DNA from: an uncultured Glaciecola sp.
Lineage (GTDB): Bacteria; Pseudomonadota; Gammaproteobacteria; Enterobacterales; Alteromonadaceae
Direction: 5' to 3'
Assembly: GCF_937770335.1 (NCBI RefSeq)
Contig: NZ_CALJHY010000009.1
Span: 62,001 to 126,000, forward strand
DNA: 64,000 nt
Positions 20,556 through 29,917 of the stretch are shown one piece after another. The notes beneath the pieces are model-generated. The model was not told the origin of the DNA, searched no databases, and saw only the letters and a list, made by a program, of their open reading frames with translations. The stretch's first letter is position 1, and each line of letters begins with the position of its first letter. Made by a program: the position numbers and the translations under genes.

Positions 20556-22387
20556 TAGTTATCATCCTCTAATGACAAACTTGAATCACTAAAGCCAGTT
20601 GACAAACTGCTTGTCATTTTCGAAGCGACTGGTTCTGGTTGCGGAATTAATTTAGGAACATCATCTTCTGGAGTGTGCTCTGCATTATCATCTTCATCCT
20701 TCGCGTCACCTACCATTTCAACCAGTTTCAATACCTCATCGATACTGGTAATCCCTTCTTTGGCGTAAAGTAATGCAGAATGAGCCAATGGTTTATAATC
20801 TGGACTAAGGCGCGCTGCAGCAGAGAACGCGCTTGTATCTTCATTTTTTAATGAATTCATCATAGCTTCAGTCATTTCGAGTAACTCGAATACACCAACG
20901 CGTCCTCGATAGCCGCTATGGTTGCATTTCTGACAACCAGCGCCTTTTTTGAATTTTATGTTAGAGATATCCTCATTGAGCGTTTTGAGCCAAAAATTAG
21001 CTTCGCTCGTCATTTTTTCTTCTACGCTGCAGTTATCACAGATACGTCGCACAAGTCGCTGTGCGATAATGCCTCGCAGTGAACTGGCAACTAAATAACC
21101 TGGAGCTCCCATATCGAGTAAACGAATTGCGCTACTAATGCTGTCATTAGTGTGCAACGTGGAAAGGACTAAGTGGCCCGTCAATGCTCCACGAAGGCCA
21201 ATTTCAACGGTTTCTTTGTCACGCATTTCGCCGACCATAATTATATCTGGATCTTGGCGAAGTGTGGTTCTGAGAACACGCGAAAAAGTTAGGTCAATTT
21301 TATAGTTAACTTGTACCTGGTTAATTCGCGGTAACCGATATTCCACGGGATCTTCGACCGTAATAATTTTTGATTCAGACTTATTTAGCTCGGTCAATGA
21401 CCCATATAGCGTGGTGGTTTTGCCTGATCCCGTAGGACCAGTTACTAAAATCATGCCGTGCGGTCGTTTTAATAGCTTTCTATATCGCTTTAGGATACTC
21501 GGTGGCATACCTGTTTGGTCAAGCGCGAGTAAACCCTGTGATTGATCGAGTAAACGCATTACTACTGACTCACCGTGTTGCACAGGCATAGTCGAAACCC
21601 GAATATCAATAACGCGCCCTTTTATTTTTATCTGTGTGCGGCCATCTTGCGGCAAACGCTTCTCAGAAATATCAAGACCCGACATTAGTTTCAATCTCAG
21701 TACCAGCGCTGCTGCAATGTTACGCTCTGGAATGACCGTTTCTTGCAACTGACCATCGACACGTTGACGAATGCGTAGTTGACTTTCTTCAGGTTCAATA
21801 TGTATATCTGATGCCCCAGCCAAAACTGCATCTTCAAATATAGAATGTAATAGCTTTGCGACGGCGGTATCTTGTTCGCCATCAACACCAATATTGAGTT
21901 CAAAGTCTTGTGAGTCATCATACTCTTCCGCTAATTCTTGTGCGAATGAGGCAATTTCTTCGGTTTTACGATAAAAACTTTCGTAAGCTGCAAATAGTTG
22001 AGTTTCACTAACAACTGCTATTTCAATCGGTTTAGGTAGGCGGTTACTGAGGTCATCCACCGCATTTATATCGCCAGGATCACTCATGCCGACAAGTAAC
22101 TTATCACCTTTGTCGTCCAGTACCAGTGCACGATACCGGCGTGCTTGAATTTCAGGAAGTAACTTAACTGCATCTGGGTCAACACGATAGTCATCTATAT
22201 TAATCAATGGCACATTTAAGTGCTTGGATAACAACTCCAGCAATTGGTCTTCACTAACCATATTCAGTGCAATCAAGGTTGCACCCAACTTACGACCTGA
22301 TTGGCGCTGCTCTGACAGCGCTGTTTTCAGTTGTTCTTCATTAATTAAGTTGTTTTTAACTAACAAGTCACCTAATCTAATTTTCAT
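20555..22387 (-). CDS. mshE: MSHA extension motor ATPase MshE
   Basis: A 610-residue GspE/PilB-type ATPase that powers MSHA extension. The N-terminus (residues 1-65) has the two-part MshEN pattern (RLGDLLV...QLKTAL..QR, then LGATLI...QLLELL), the domain shown in V. cholerae MshE to bind cyclic di-GMP. Further on are Walker A GPTGSGKTTT, Walker B region DPDIIMVGEMRD, and a tetracysteine zinc site (CDNC and CQKC). The tail of about 45 residues is acidic and Ser-rich. It follows mshN by three bases. Confidence 0.96.
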   Translation of the reverse strand: MKIRLGDLLVKNNLINEEQLKTALSEQRQSGRKLGATLIALNMVSEDQLLELLSKHLNVPLINIDDYRVDPDAVKLLPEIQARRYRALVLDDKGDKLLVGMSDPGDINAVDDLSNRLPKPIEIAVVSETQLFAAYESFYRKTEEIASFAQELAEEYDDSQDFELNIGVDGEQDTAVAKLLHSIFEDAVLAGASDIHIEPEESQLRIRQRVDGQLQETVIPERNIAAALVLRLKLMSGLDISEKRLPQDGRTQIKIKGRVIDIRVSTMPVQHGESVVMRLLDQSQGLLALDQTGMPPSILKRYRKLLKRPHGMILVTGPTGSGKTTTLYGSLTELNKSESKIITVEDPVEYRLPRINQVQVNYKIDLTFSRVLRTTLRQDPDIIMVGEMRDKETVEIGLRGALTGHLVLSTLHTNDSISSAIRLLDMGAPGYLVASSLRGIIAQRLVRRICDNCSVEEKMTSEANFWLKTLNEDISNIKFKKGAGCQKCNHSGYRGRVGVFELLEMTEAMMNSLKNEDTSAFSAAARLSPDYKPLAHSALLYAKEGITSIDEVLKLVEMVGDAKDEDDNAEHTPEDDVPKLIPQPEPVASKMTSSLSTGFSDSSLSLEDDN

Positions 22388-22390
22388 ATT

Positions 22391-23578
22391 TTATGACCCC
22401 GCCAAAGCTGCTAAGCGCCCATCAACAAAACTAACAACCTGTGTTGATAACTGATTTGATGATTTGACTTTTTTATAAGTAATAACAGCTTCTCCATGCA
22501 TTTTTTGCTTGTCTTGGCTAATTGCCAAACCAAGCATCCAACGCGCATTACCTGGTTGACGTTTTAGCAAAACGGCATAATCTTGTAGAGAGGTTGCGTA
22601 ATCTTTTTGTTTTTCAGCGAGCGCTGCTCGAAAACTAAGTAATTCATTGTCTGCAATCACACTTTTAGGGTGCTCAATAAGCAACGATAGTGCTTGTGCA
22701 TTTCTATCTTCACGAAATAATAAGCGAGCCTGCATTAGTCGCATACTGCTATCATCGGGTGACAACTTAATGCCTTGATCCAGCAAAAATGCGGCTCTCT
22801 TTGGATTACCCTGAGCGAACTCGAGACTTGCCAGACGTTTTCGAGCACTCGCGTTTCTTGGATCCAAAGCAATGAGGCTGTTTAGGTCTTTCATTGCTGC
22901 TGCCGTATCACCGTTTTTAATCGAAAGCTGTATGCGTTGCTCAAACATCTTATGAGTCGACGCACTCTTATTGCTTGAAGTTACATTAAATACAGATTTT
23001 TCGCTCGATGCCTGAGCCAGCTCATCCCCGCCCTCAACCGCAGATTGAATGCCACTAATAACATCGACTGATTGGGTTTGTACTTGCTGTTGTATTTCTG
23101 GCTGTGTTGATTGCTCTCTTGCCGCCGCTATTTGCGCCATTTTTTTTACCTGCTGCTCGAGTTCTCGGTTAACTTCAGCCAGCTTGGCTTGGGCAACGGC
23201 GGTAGCTACTGCTAGTTGCTTTGCACTTTCTGTACTTTTGCGCGTGGCTTGATCCAGCTCACTAAATCCAATTTGCTGTTGTGGGCTCTCCGGTATGTTT
23301 CCAACGAGTTGCTCAGGACTATCCGCTGATAACTCATTAGTTGGCAGGATAATTAAATTTGAGGGCACATTAGCGACTGGCTCAGAGTTTTGGGCTCGAC
23401 TTTGCTTTGGCAGCAATAGCCACGTTATTGCGCCGACGACGATGAAGAGCACTACAACACCGACAAACAATTTTCGTGATCTAGTGCTTTGCGATTCTAT
23501 CGGTACATAATCAGCCTCGTAAACTGACTTTTTGTCACGCTGCTCAAGGTCCTTAAGCATTTTATTTACAACACTCAT
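22391..23578 (-). CDS. mshN: MSHA biogenesis protein MshN (TPR protein)
   Basis: A 395-residue protein with a cytoplasmic N-terminus (MSVVNKMLKDLEQRDKK is the usual MshN opening), a membrane segment near residues 36-54, a Glu/Gln/Ala-rich coiled region near 115-165, and a C-terminal run of TPR repeats (about 210-390). The start overlaps the mshM stop (ATGA). Probably a scaffold for pilus assembly; role inferred. Confidence 0.9.
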   Translation of the reverse strand: MSVVNKMLKDLEQRDKKSVYEADYVPIESQSTRSRKLFVGVVVLFIVVGAITWLLLPKQSRAQNSEPVANVPSNLIILPTNELSADSPEQLVGNIPESPQQQIGFSELDQATRKSTESAKQLAVATAVAQAKLAEVNRELEQQVKKMAQIAAAREQSTQPEIQQQVQTQSVDVISGIQSAVEGGDELAQASSEKSVFNVTSSNKSASTHKMFEQRIQLSIKNGDTAAAMKDLNSLIALDPRNASARKRLASLEFAQGNPKRAAFLLDQGIKLSPDDSSMRLMQARLLFREDRNAQALSLLIEHPKSVIADNELLSFRAALAEKQKDYATSLQDYAVLLKRQPGNARWMLGLAISQDKQKMHGEAVITYKKVKSSNQLSTQVVSFVDGRLAALAGS

Positions 23579-24513
23579 TTAATCCATCCCAAATCTAACA
23601 AATTAAAATTCGAGGAAATATTGGTAAGTACTAGTATCAAAACAGACGCTGCAATAAAAAGTGAGGTTGGTAACCAGCCCCATAAACTATTTTTACGAAT
23701 AGAAATAGCGGCTTCAGTATCATCAATGGCGGTTTTCACATGATGTAATGTGATTTTTTGCACGCCCTCGCCATACGCTAACATGAGTGACTTATGACAC
23801 AGCACATTGACTATTCTTGGCGTTCCGCCACTAGCCTTGTGTAATAATTGGCAACAAGCTTCATCAAACAAACCTTCAACACGATAACCTGCTACGGCCA
23901 TTCTATGACGGACGTATTGATACAACTGGTCAGCATCCATCAACTTTAATTTATAAGAAAATGTAATACGCTGAAGCAATTGGCGTAATTTAGGCTGTTT
24001 TAGCTTGACGTCTAATTCAGGTTGTCCAAACAAAACAACTTGCAAAAGTTTTTGTGACTCGGTCTCAAGGTTAGTCATCAAACGAAGTGCTTCAATACTT
24101 TCATCCGGTAAAGCTTGTGCTTCATCAATAATGAGTACTGCATTTTTGTGTTGTTTATGAATTTCGACAAGGCGTTGCTGAATAAGTTGAGTAAACTCTT
24201 GTTGATCACTTCCCTCGGGCAATGCAACCTTCAATTCGGCGGCTACCGCACGACGCAATTCCGCAGGTGACAAATACGGATTAGGAATATAGGCACTGAC
24301 AAATCCGTCAGGAAGTTCGTTGAGGAGCTTTCTGCAAATAAGTGTTTTACCAGCCCCTACTTCACCCGTCACTTTGATGAAACCCTCCCCACATCTGAGC
24401 GCCGTAGACAATACTTCAATTGCTTCTTTATGACTCGGCAAACCAAAGTAATAGCTCGTGTTTGGCGTAAGCGTAAAGGGTAGCTCTCGAATACCAAAGT
24501 GATATAAATACAT
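23575..24513 (-). CDS. mshM: MSHA biogenesis ATPase MshM (ExeA family)
   Basis: An AAA ATPase of the ExeA/GspA family, about 312 residues. Visible are MYLYHFGIRELPFTLTPN (the family opening), Walker A GEVGAGKT, Walker B AVLIIDEAQ, and a C-terminal membrane segment near residues 278-298. ExeA-type ATPases help insert secretins through peptidoglycan, here presumably MshL. The ATG at 24513 follows the mshL stop; a start seven codons upstream would precede the conserved opening and is rejected. Confidence 0.93.
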   Translation of the reverse strand: MYLYHFGIRELPFTLTPNTSYYFGLPSHKEAIEVLSTALRCGEGFIKVTGEVGAGKTLICRKLLNELPDGFVSAYIPNPYLSPAELRRAVAAELKVALPEGSDQQEFTQLIQQRLVEIHKQHKNAVLIIDEAQALPDESIEALRLMTNLETESQKLLQVVLFGQPELDVKLKQPKLRQLLQRITFSYKLKLMDADQLYQYVRHRMAVAGYRVEGLFDEACCQLLHKASGGTPRIVNVLCHKSLMLAYGEGVQKITLHHVKTAIDDTEAAISIRKNSLWGWLPTSLFIAASVLILVLTNISSNFNLLDLGWIK

Positions 24514-24515
24514 GG

Positions 24516-26204
24516 TTATTCCACGTACAACCAATCGGCCATTTGTGCACGACTGGTTTCAATTTGCTGGCGCATAGTGTTTTTGCCAACAACGGTAGGC
24601 TTGAGCAATATAATAAGTTCTTTTTTAGATTCTTTCTCACGTTTACTTTTAAACAAATTACCCAAAATTGGAATATCGCCCAATAGCGGTGTTTGTGAAT
24701 TCTCTGTCGTGATAATCGACTGCATCAAACCACCAATAACGACAATTTCACCCGACATTGCACGAATTATTGTGTCTGATTCGCGAATAGTGCTCTGTGC
24801 CAGTGGTAAAATGTATTGCTCTTCATTCAACGTAATCACTTTTTCTTGCTCTTGTGTTTCGATAACAGAAGGATGAATGTGCAATAAAATACTGCCGTTA
24901 GCATCAATCTGTGGCGTTACGTCAAGCGCAATACCACTGAAAAAGGGAGTTAGACCAATGTCGGGAGTAATTGAGGTTGAACTCGATGTAATCGTATTTG
25001 AGGTAGAAACATCAGTCACAAAATATTCGTCATTACCTACTTTTATAACTGCTTTTTGATTATTAATAGCAGTTACACGTGGGCTTGAAAGTACCTGCAC
25101 ATTGCCTTGTGTATCCAACAAATTGAGTACACCGCTGAAGTCTTTATTCAAGAAAGATAAGCTAGTGATACCGCCTAGTGAGGCTGATATCTCGTTAGCA
25201 AAATTCCCCGATGAGGTATTAAAACTAACATCCGTGCCACCCGAGTTTGACAACACTTGCGTCCAGTTAATACCTTGTTGGTATTCATCGTCTAAAATCA
25301 CTTCCAAGATGCGCGCTTCAATAATGACTTGGCGTTGTAGACTTTCTTCAGAGATACTGAGGAAATTACCGATAATCTTTAATTCAGATGGTAAACCTCG
25401 CACTGTGACTAAGCCAGCTTGCGGCGATACGAGTACTGAACGACCTTCTTGATTACCTAACATTTCTTTCAAACTGGTTTGAAGGTTTCCCCAAAAATCC
25501 GTTTCAGTGCGTGTGTTAATTGACGTACCATTTGGACCATTGCCGTTACTAGAGCTGCGACCCCCTTGGCTATTACTTACCTGAGAATTTCCACTGAAAT
25601 TGTTAGAGCCACCATTGTTGTTGCTACTATTGTTGTTGTTGTTGTTGTTACTGGCATTTTCGGAGACGCCACCAGAAATAATACTCGTTTGAGTATTACC
25701 GTCGCGCTTCATTAGTAAATAATTAACTGCAAATGTTTCTGTGCGCATACCCGCTGGAAACACCTTATATATATTGCCAGTGCGGTCAATGTGAAAACCA
25801 TATAGGTCAGAAACAAGATCGAAAATAGTATCCAGTTCAACTTGTTTTAGGTCAAGAGATATAAGACCCGTTACTGCCGGATGAATAGCAACCGAGAAAG
25901 GTGTGTCTTTTACTAATCCAGCAAAAAAGCTGACCGCATCAATTTGTCTAGCATTGATGTCGTATTTATCTGCCGTAAATAAAGTGTTGCTAGGTTTCGT
26001 CATTTCACCCGCAAGCAAATAATCAGAAACTGCGGCTTCTAATTCAGGTACAGGTTGAGGTTGAGGCTCTGGCAATTGCATTTGAGCGTCCAACTCCTTG
26101 GCCAGTGACTTTTCGACATGACTGCTTTTGGCTGATTGACAGCCAGCCAGTGCAATCGCAATAAAGCAAAGACTCAATGCTTTGCAGATCCGTAAATTAT
26201 TCAT
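24516..26204 (-). CDS. mshL: MSHA outer-membrane secretin MshL
   Basis: The secretin through which the pilus leaves the cell, about 562 residues from the ATG at 26204. The lipoprotein signal ends in IALAGC, so acylation at Cys22 is expected. An STN-like N-domain, an Asn/Ser/Gly-rich linker (about residues 185-230) and the C-terminal secretin domain (with VVIGGLMQS and VPILGNLFK-like segments) follow. The longer frame to 26237 would put 11 extra residues before the signal peptide and is less likely. The linker is encoded by a short AAC triplet repeat. Confidence 0.93.
   Translation of the reverse strand: MNNLRICKALSLCFIAIALAGCQSAKSSHVEKSLAKELDAQMQLPEPQPQPVPELEAAVSDYLLAGEMTKPSNTLFTADKYDINARQIDAVSFFAGLVKDTPFSVAIHPAVTGLISLDLKQVELDTIFDLVSDLYGFHIDRTGNIYKVFPAGMRTETFAVNYLLMKRDGNTQTSIISGGVSENASNNNNNNNSSNNNGGSNNFSGNSQVSNSQGGRSSSNGNGPNGTSINTRTETDFWGNLQTSLKEMLGNQEGRSVLVSPQAGLVTVRGLPSELKIIGNFLSISEESLQRQVIIEARILEVILDDEYQQGINWTQVLSNSGGTDVSFNTSSGNFANEISASLGGITSLSFLNKDFSGVLNLLDTQGNVQVLSSPRVTAINNQKAVIKVGNDEYFVTDVSTSNTITSSSTSITPDIGLTPFFSGIALDVTPQIDANGSILLHIHPSVIETQEQEKVITLNEEQYILPLAQSTIRESDTIIRAMSGEIVVIGGLMQSIITTENSQTPLLGDIPILGNLFKSKREKESKKELIILLKPTVVGKNTMRQQIETSRAQMADWLYVE
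25632..25649. repeat. (GTT)6 triplet repeat inside mshL
   Basis: Six consecutive GTT triplets on the plus strand encode six Asn (AAC) on the mshL strand; with the neighbouring AAT the protein has seven Asn in a row. Unit changes of three bases would alter linker length without breaking the frame. Confidence 0.9.
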
Positions 26205-26580
26205 TATTTGTCTGCTTCTTAAAATCACTTTTTTCATTTACCAAAAACCTTAAAGGCTTTGCCTTCGGTTCATTCTCATTCTTTAAAAACACGCCAGAAT
26301 TGGTGATCTCTGTCACGCGCCATGCGCCTACTTTTTCACCTACTTGTAACCAGCTATTATTAATCACGGCATAAAAGATTAGGTTCTTTTTTAACACTGC
26401 CGTGAGATTAATCGAGGTATTAATTTTTGCTTGGTCGGCGGCATTCACAAAACGTTCGCTTATACTCGGTGGACGGGTAGGATCGCTTAATGTCTGTGCT
26501 TGAATCGTTGCCGCAATACTAAATAGTGTTAGAAATAAAGCGATGCGCCCACAAAATCGACTACGTTTATTAATTAACAT
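26197..26580 (-). CDS. mshK: MSHA biogenesis protein MshK
   Basis: A 127-residue exported protein with a signal peptide (about 1-28, cut after IQAQ) and the DPTRPP motif seen at the start of mature PilP/GspC-like and MshK proteins. It probably links the inner-membrane complex to the MshL secretin. The ATG at 26580 is chosen over a GTG at 26595 because GTGAGG lies nine bases upstream. It overlaps the ends of mshJ and mshL. Confidence 0.87.
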   Translation of the reverse strand: MLINKRSRFCGRIALFLTLFSIAATIQAQTLSDPTRPPSISERFVNAADQAKINTSINLTAVLKKNLIFYAVINNSWLQVGEKVGAWRVTEITNSGVFLKNENEPKAKPLRFLVNEKSDFKKQTNNE

Positions 26581-27241
26581 TGATATAAGCCTCACTTCTA
26601 CTTAACGTAAACAGCTCAATATCAACTTGTGCTCGCGGAAACTCTTTAACTTCAAACTGTATTTCTCGCCAGTGCAGTTTCCACTCCATTTGCTCTGCAG
26701 AAATTAAAAAATCACGGGTATCAAGGTACGACCCTTCAAACCTGATTTTTAAACCATGCTTAAATAATTCAGGACCAATAGAATCTTCAGAGCGATTGTT
26801 TTTTTTATCACTGCCAAAAATATTGCTCGGCGGTATAGAGGACATGCTCATTAATCTGAGTTTTTTCGCCTTTGTAAATAATTGCTCAAGTAACAGAGGC
26901 ATTGCGTAAGGCGGGACTAGTTGCTCTAGCTCGTCAGCAAACAACTTCTCCAAAATCAAAATTTGTTGATTAACACCCGCAATTTGATTTGTTATTTCGA
27001 GATCAGGATCTAGATTAAGCTGAGACTGAACCAAGTCTGCGCTATTTGCTATGTCAACAAGACGAAGCTTGTTTTCTTTTATCTGCTTGCGGATATCAAT
27101 TGTCTGCGCAATAGCTGGTTCAAGTAAGCCTAGAATAAAGACAATACAAATAACAAAAGGAACTGCATAAAAGACCAGTTTTTGCTCTCGAACCGAAATG
27201 GTATTAAATTTCGCCTCGAGGTCGTCCATATAATTATTCAT
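26570..27241 (-). CDS. mshJ: MSHA biogenesis protein MshJ (PilO-like)
   Basis: A 223-residue bitopic inner-membrane protein: membrane segment about residues 24-41, then coiled coil and a ferredoxin-like C-terminal domain, in the manner of PilO/GspM. ATG 27241 is preceded by GGGGTGAG at good spacing; a GTG nine bases earlier overlaps that site and is rejected. It overlaps the preceding PilN-like gene by eight bases. Confidence 0.87.
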   Translation of the reverse strand: MNNYMDDLEAKFNTISVREQKLVFYAVPFVICIVFILGLLEPAIAQTIDIRKQIKENKLRLVDIANSADLVQSQLNLDPDLEITNQIAGVNQQILILEKLFADELEQLVPPYAMPLLLEQLFTKAKKLRLMSMSSIPPSNIFGSDKKNNRSEDSIGPELFKHGLKIRFEGSYLDTRDFLISAEQMEWKLHWREIQFEVKEFPRAQVDIELFTLSRSEAYINVN

Positions 27242-27848
27242 TAGTCTCACCCCGCGTTACTTGTTTCTGCGACATTTTACTTTCAATCTTAAAGCTCAAT
27301 TGTTCTTCTCTTCGGAAAACCGTTGCCGCGCCAAAATTGCGATTATTAAAAAAATCGGTTTTACCAATAGATTTAAGCCAACTAGGCAGCGCATCTGGCC
27401 GGTTAATGTTGCCCTCTATTACAATTTCAGTCTCGTTAACTTTGAATGTTGTTAACCAAACATTGCTATTATTTACTTCAGCAAATGAGGTTAATGCAAT
27501 CGAAAATGGCTTCTCCTGAAGCTTGCTTAAATTCTTAAGCTTGTCCGCAAGATATTTTGCGGTTGAGAGCCTCATTTTTTGGGTGACCAGTTTTGCCGAT
27601 AAAACAGGGTTTTTTTGACGCAAGGTTAAGGTCTTAGTTAAGTCCTCAAGCTGACGTTGCTTGGATTTAATACTACTTTGTACCTGTGATAATTCTTGCA
27701 TACGTGATTGTTGATCTTGCCAGAAACCGAAATAGGCGCCACTCATAATTAGTAAAGCGATGACACCAAATACAATTGTATTAGTGGCAGACACCCATGC
27801 AAACTGAGGTTTAAACTCGTCACGGTAAAGATCAATACGGGTATTCAT
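27234..27848 (-). CDS. PilN-like MSHA assembly protein (MshI2 type)
   Basis: A 204-residue PilN/Fimbrial assembly protein: short cytoplasmic N-terminus (MNTRIDLYRDEFKPQ, with the conserved INL-type motif as IDLY), membrane segment about residues 22-44, coiled coil 45-110, then a small alpha/beta domain. PilN partners PilM through the N-terminal motif; here the PilM-like MshI is encoded just upstream with a four-base overlap (ATGA). Confidence 0.85.
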   Translation of the reverse strand: MNTRIDLYRDEFKPQFAWVSATNTIVFGVIALLIMSGAYFGFWQDQQSRMQELSQVQSSIKSKQRQLEDLTKTLTLRQKNPVLSAKLVTQKMRLSTAKYLADKLKNLSKLQEKPFSIALTSFAEVNNSNVWLTTFKVNETEIVIEGNINRPDALPSWLKSIGKTDFFNNRNFGAATVFRREEQLSFKIESKMSQKQVTRGETNE

Positions 27849-28840
27849 GACGATACCTCAGCACTTTTTGGAATGCCGCTATTGCTATCGCCTTGCTCAG
27901 TAGCTTTGCTTTTCTCGGTTATTACTGAATGCTTTACGTATGCAGCACCTAAACACGAGAAACTAGCCATTTTAAAATTGAAGCTTGAGTCACAAATTAT
28001 CTCGGGCTCAAAAAGATTAACCGGCAGTCCCATGTTCTCTTGAATCTGCTTTGCGAGCTTTTCTGATAAGGAGGTATCTAGTTTAAGCAGTACTTTGCGC
28101 ACTGGTGATTGTCTTAGCTGACTTTCAAAATAGTCCATAGAACGTTGAATTTGTATACAAAGAGATTCGGTGATACCCATTGAAAGTTCATTTTCACTGT
28201 AACTGCCCAGATTTTCGAACCCTCGGAGACGACGAGTAAAGTACAATTGGTTATTCTTAACAATATTTAAAACGATTTCTTCGCCATGTTCTTGTACCAA
28301 GCTAATGACCGCGTCATCTGATGTTGGCGTTAATTCAACTGTAGCCGTTTCTTCTATTAGGATACTTTGTAAGTTTAAATTCGCGTCGTAAATACCCTTG
28401 CTAAGACTTTTGATATCTTTGCGAGGGATAGCGACGACGCTTAGCTTTGACTGGCCAGTTGCTTGCGCAGGCGGATTTAAGTAGTCATAAACATAGTCGG
28501 TATTAGGTGGTAGTAAGTCTTTCAACGGCCATGCAATGGCAGCGTAAACTTCACTTTCAGGTACATTAGGCTTATCAATTTGTAGCAGCTGGTACCAGTG
28601 GGAGGTTAGCGAAACGTAGCAATCTGTATTTGCTAGTTTGTGACGCTGGACATAGTCGGCCAGTTGCTTTTGCCAATTTGAATGGCTAAAGCTTGCATCT
28701 AACACCCACTGCAATTCATCACCCTGTTTCTGTAAAGCGCACAAGAGTACACTGTCGCCAGAAAAAGCGATGCCGACAGAAAAATACGATGACTTTCCTC
28801 TAAGTTTTGACTTGATAAGTTGTCGCCAACTCAAACGCAT
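27845..28840 (-). CDS. mshI: MSHA biogenesis protein MshI (PilM-like)
   Basis: A 331-residue cytoplasmic actin-like PilM/MshI protein, first gene of the MSHA operon in this window. The fold is suggested by the N-terminal VGIAFSGDSVLLCAL and C-terminal FSCLGAAYV segments. The ATG at 28840 (MRLSWRQL) is preferred to a start 14 codons upstream because ACGGAT lies eight bases before it and the extension is atypical. The C-terminal 30 residues are polar and probably disordered. Confidence 0.88.
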   Translation of the reverse strand: MRLSWRQLIKSKLRGKSSYFSVGIAFSGDSVLLCALQKQGDELQWVLDASFSHSNWQKQLADYVQRHKLANTDCYVSLTSHWYQLLQIDKPNVPESEVYAAIAWPLKDLLPPNTDYVYDYLNPPAQATGQSKLSVVAIPRKDIKSLSKGIYDANLNLQSILIEETATVELTPTSDDAVISLVQEHGEEIVLNIVKNNQLYFTRRLRGFENLGSYSENELSMGITESLCIQIQRSMDYFESQLRQSPVRKVLLKLDTSLSEKLAKQIQENMGLPVNLFEPEIICDSSFNFKMASFSCLGAAYVKHSVITEKSKATEQGDSNSGIPKSAEVSS

Positions 28841-29917
28841 AAGATATCCGTGCCTTTTGGTTATTTGTGCTCCAATGAGCATTGGTCAGTGGAATGGTTT
28901 GATGTCGATACGTATGACGTTAAACACAAGTAGTGAATTCCACGTTACTAATGGTATATCGGCTTCAAAAAAATTTTCTTAACCTTTACAATTCCTTTAA
29001 TCACAGACTTAGTGTATGTGATCGGTTTTCATGATTAGGTATGCAATACCCAACAGCCTGTTTCTCAAATTATACGTATCATCCATTATACAAATTAGTA
29101 AGATAGGCGAAAATACTCGATTACAGTGGGTTTAGAGCACACAATTGAGAGATTTTCATACTCTAATTTAAATGTTCTGCCCTATAAAAATCGTCTACTA
29201 AAACAAATAAATAAGGAAAATAGTCCAGTAAAGAAGTAGCTAATATAGAATCCAATTGATTTATTGCGGTGCCTTCATTAATAAAAACGCAGTAAATGAG
29301 TTAGTTATCAATGGGGCAAAGATTGGCATAGCGATGGTTTTATTTGTGGGAGTTACAGGGTATATTTTAGGAAAAGACGCAAAAGTCGGGTCAGGGCTTC
29401 GTTTTTCATGCGTTTTGAGTACGCCTGCAACTGGCGCGTAAAACAACGGTGACATACGGGGTGAAAATCTAGCACACGGCAGAAACAGCCATTCTTAAGC
29501 CTATTAGCATATACTAAAGTAGTAATTTCGGACCTCAGAGTGACATTTCTCTTACCCTAAGAACAAGTCGCAAATGGCGCGCTCGTTGCGTTTTTCCACT
29601 TAGTTGAATGCTAATACCAAGCCTTAATCATTAACCCTAATTCAACAAAGCGATGCTAAAAACTTATTACTTACATTAATTCAAGAAGCGCACAAAGGGC
29701 TAAGCAGCCGAACCAACTAGCTAGCCTCTATACTTCACATACTATAAACGTCTGTAAAACAGGCCTTAATTAACTTAACTTCATATTGTATATTTTTGTA
29801 ATCAAAAAAAAAGCCTGTAAAAACAGGCTTTTTCGTATTTATAATCTACTTTTCTTAGAATTAAACCGTCATTGACTTACAGAGTAATAGTTTACAAATA
29901 TGGGCCTTAAGTACAAG
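28841..29917. other. 1.1 kb gap between mshI and ssb
   Basis: No convincing gene. The first 200 bases must hold the MSHA promoter, but no clear sigma-70 match was found. Open frames of 61 codons (plus, 29256-29441, TTG start) and 64 codons (minus, 29261-29455) lie opposite each other; neither has a good ribosome site or a recognised product. The right end carries the bidirectional terminator of ssb. Confidence 0.6.
29804..29833. terminator. Bidirectional rho-independent terminator after ssb
   Basis: AAAAAGCCTGT and ACAGGCTTTTT (29808-29818 and 29823-29833) form a perfect 11-bp stem around a four-base loop. The A-run 29804-29812 gives the U-tract for ssb transcripts on the minus strand; the T-run gives one for plus-strand transcripts. 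Confidence 0.85.

Noticed and set aside
29256-29455. Two opposed small open frames as genes
   Set aside because: No good ribosome site, TTG start on the plus strand, no recognised motif; kept only as part of the gap description.
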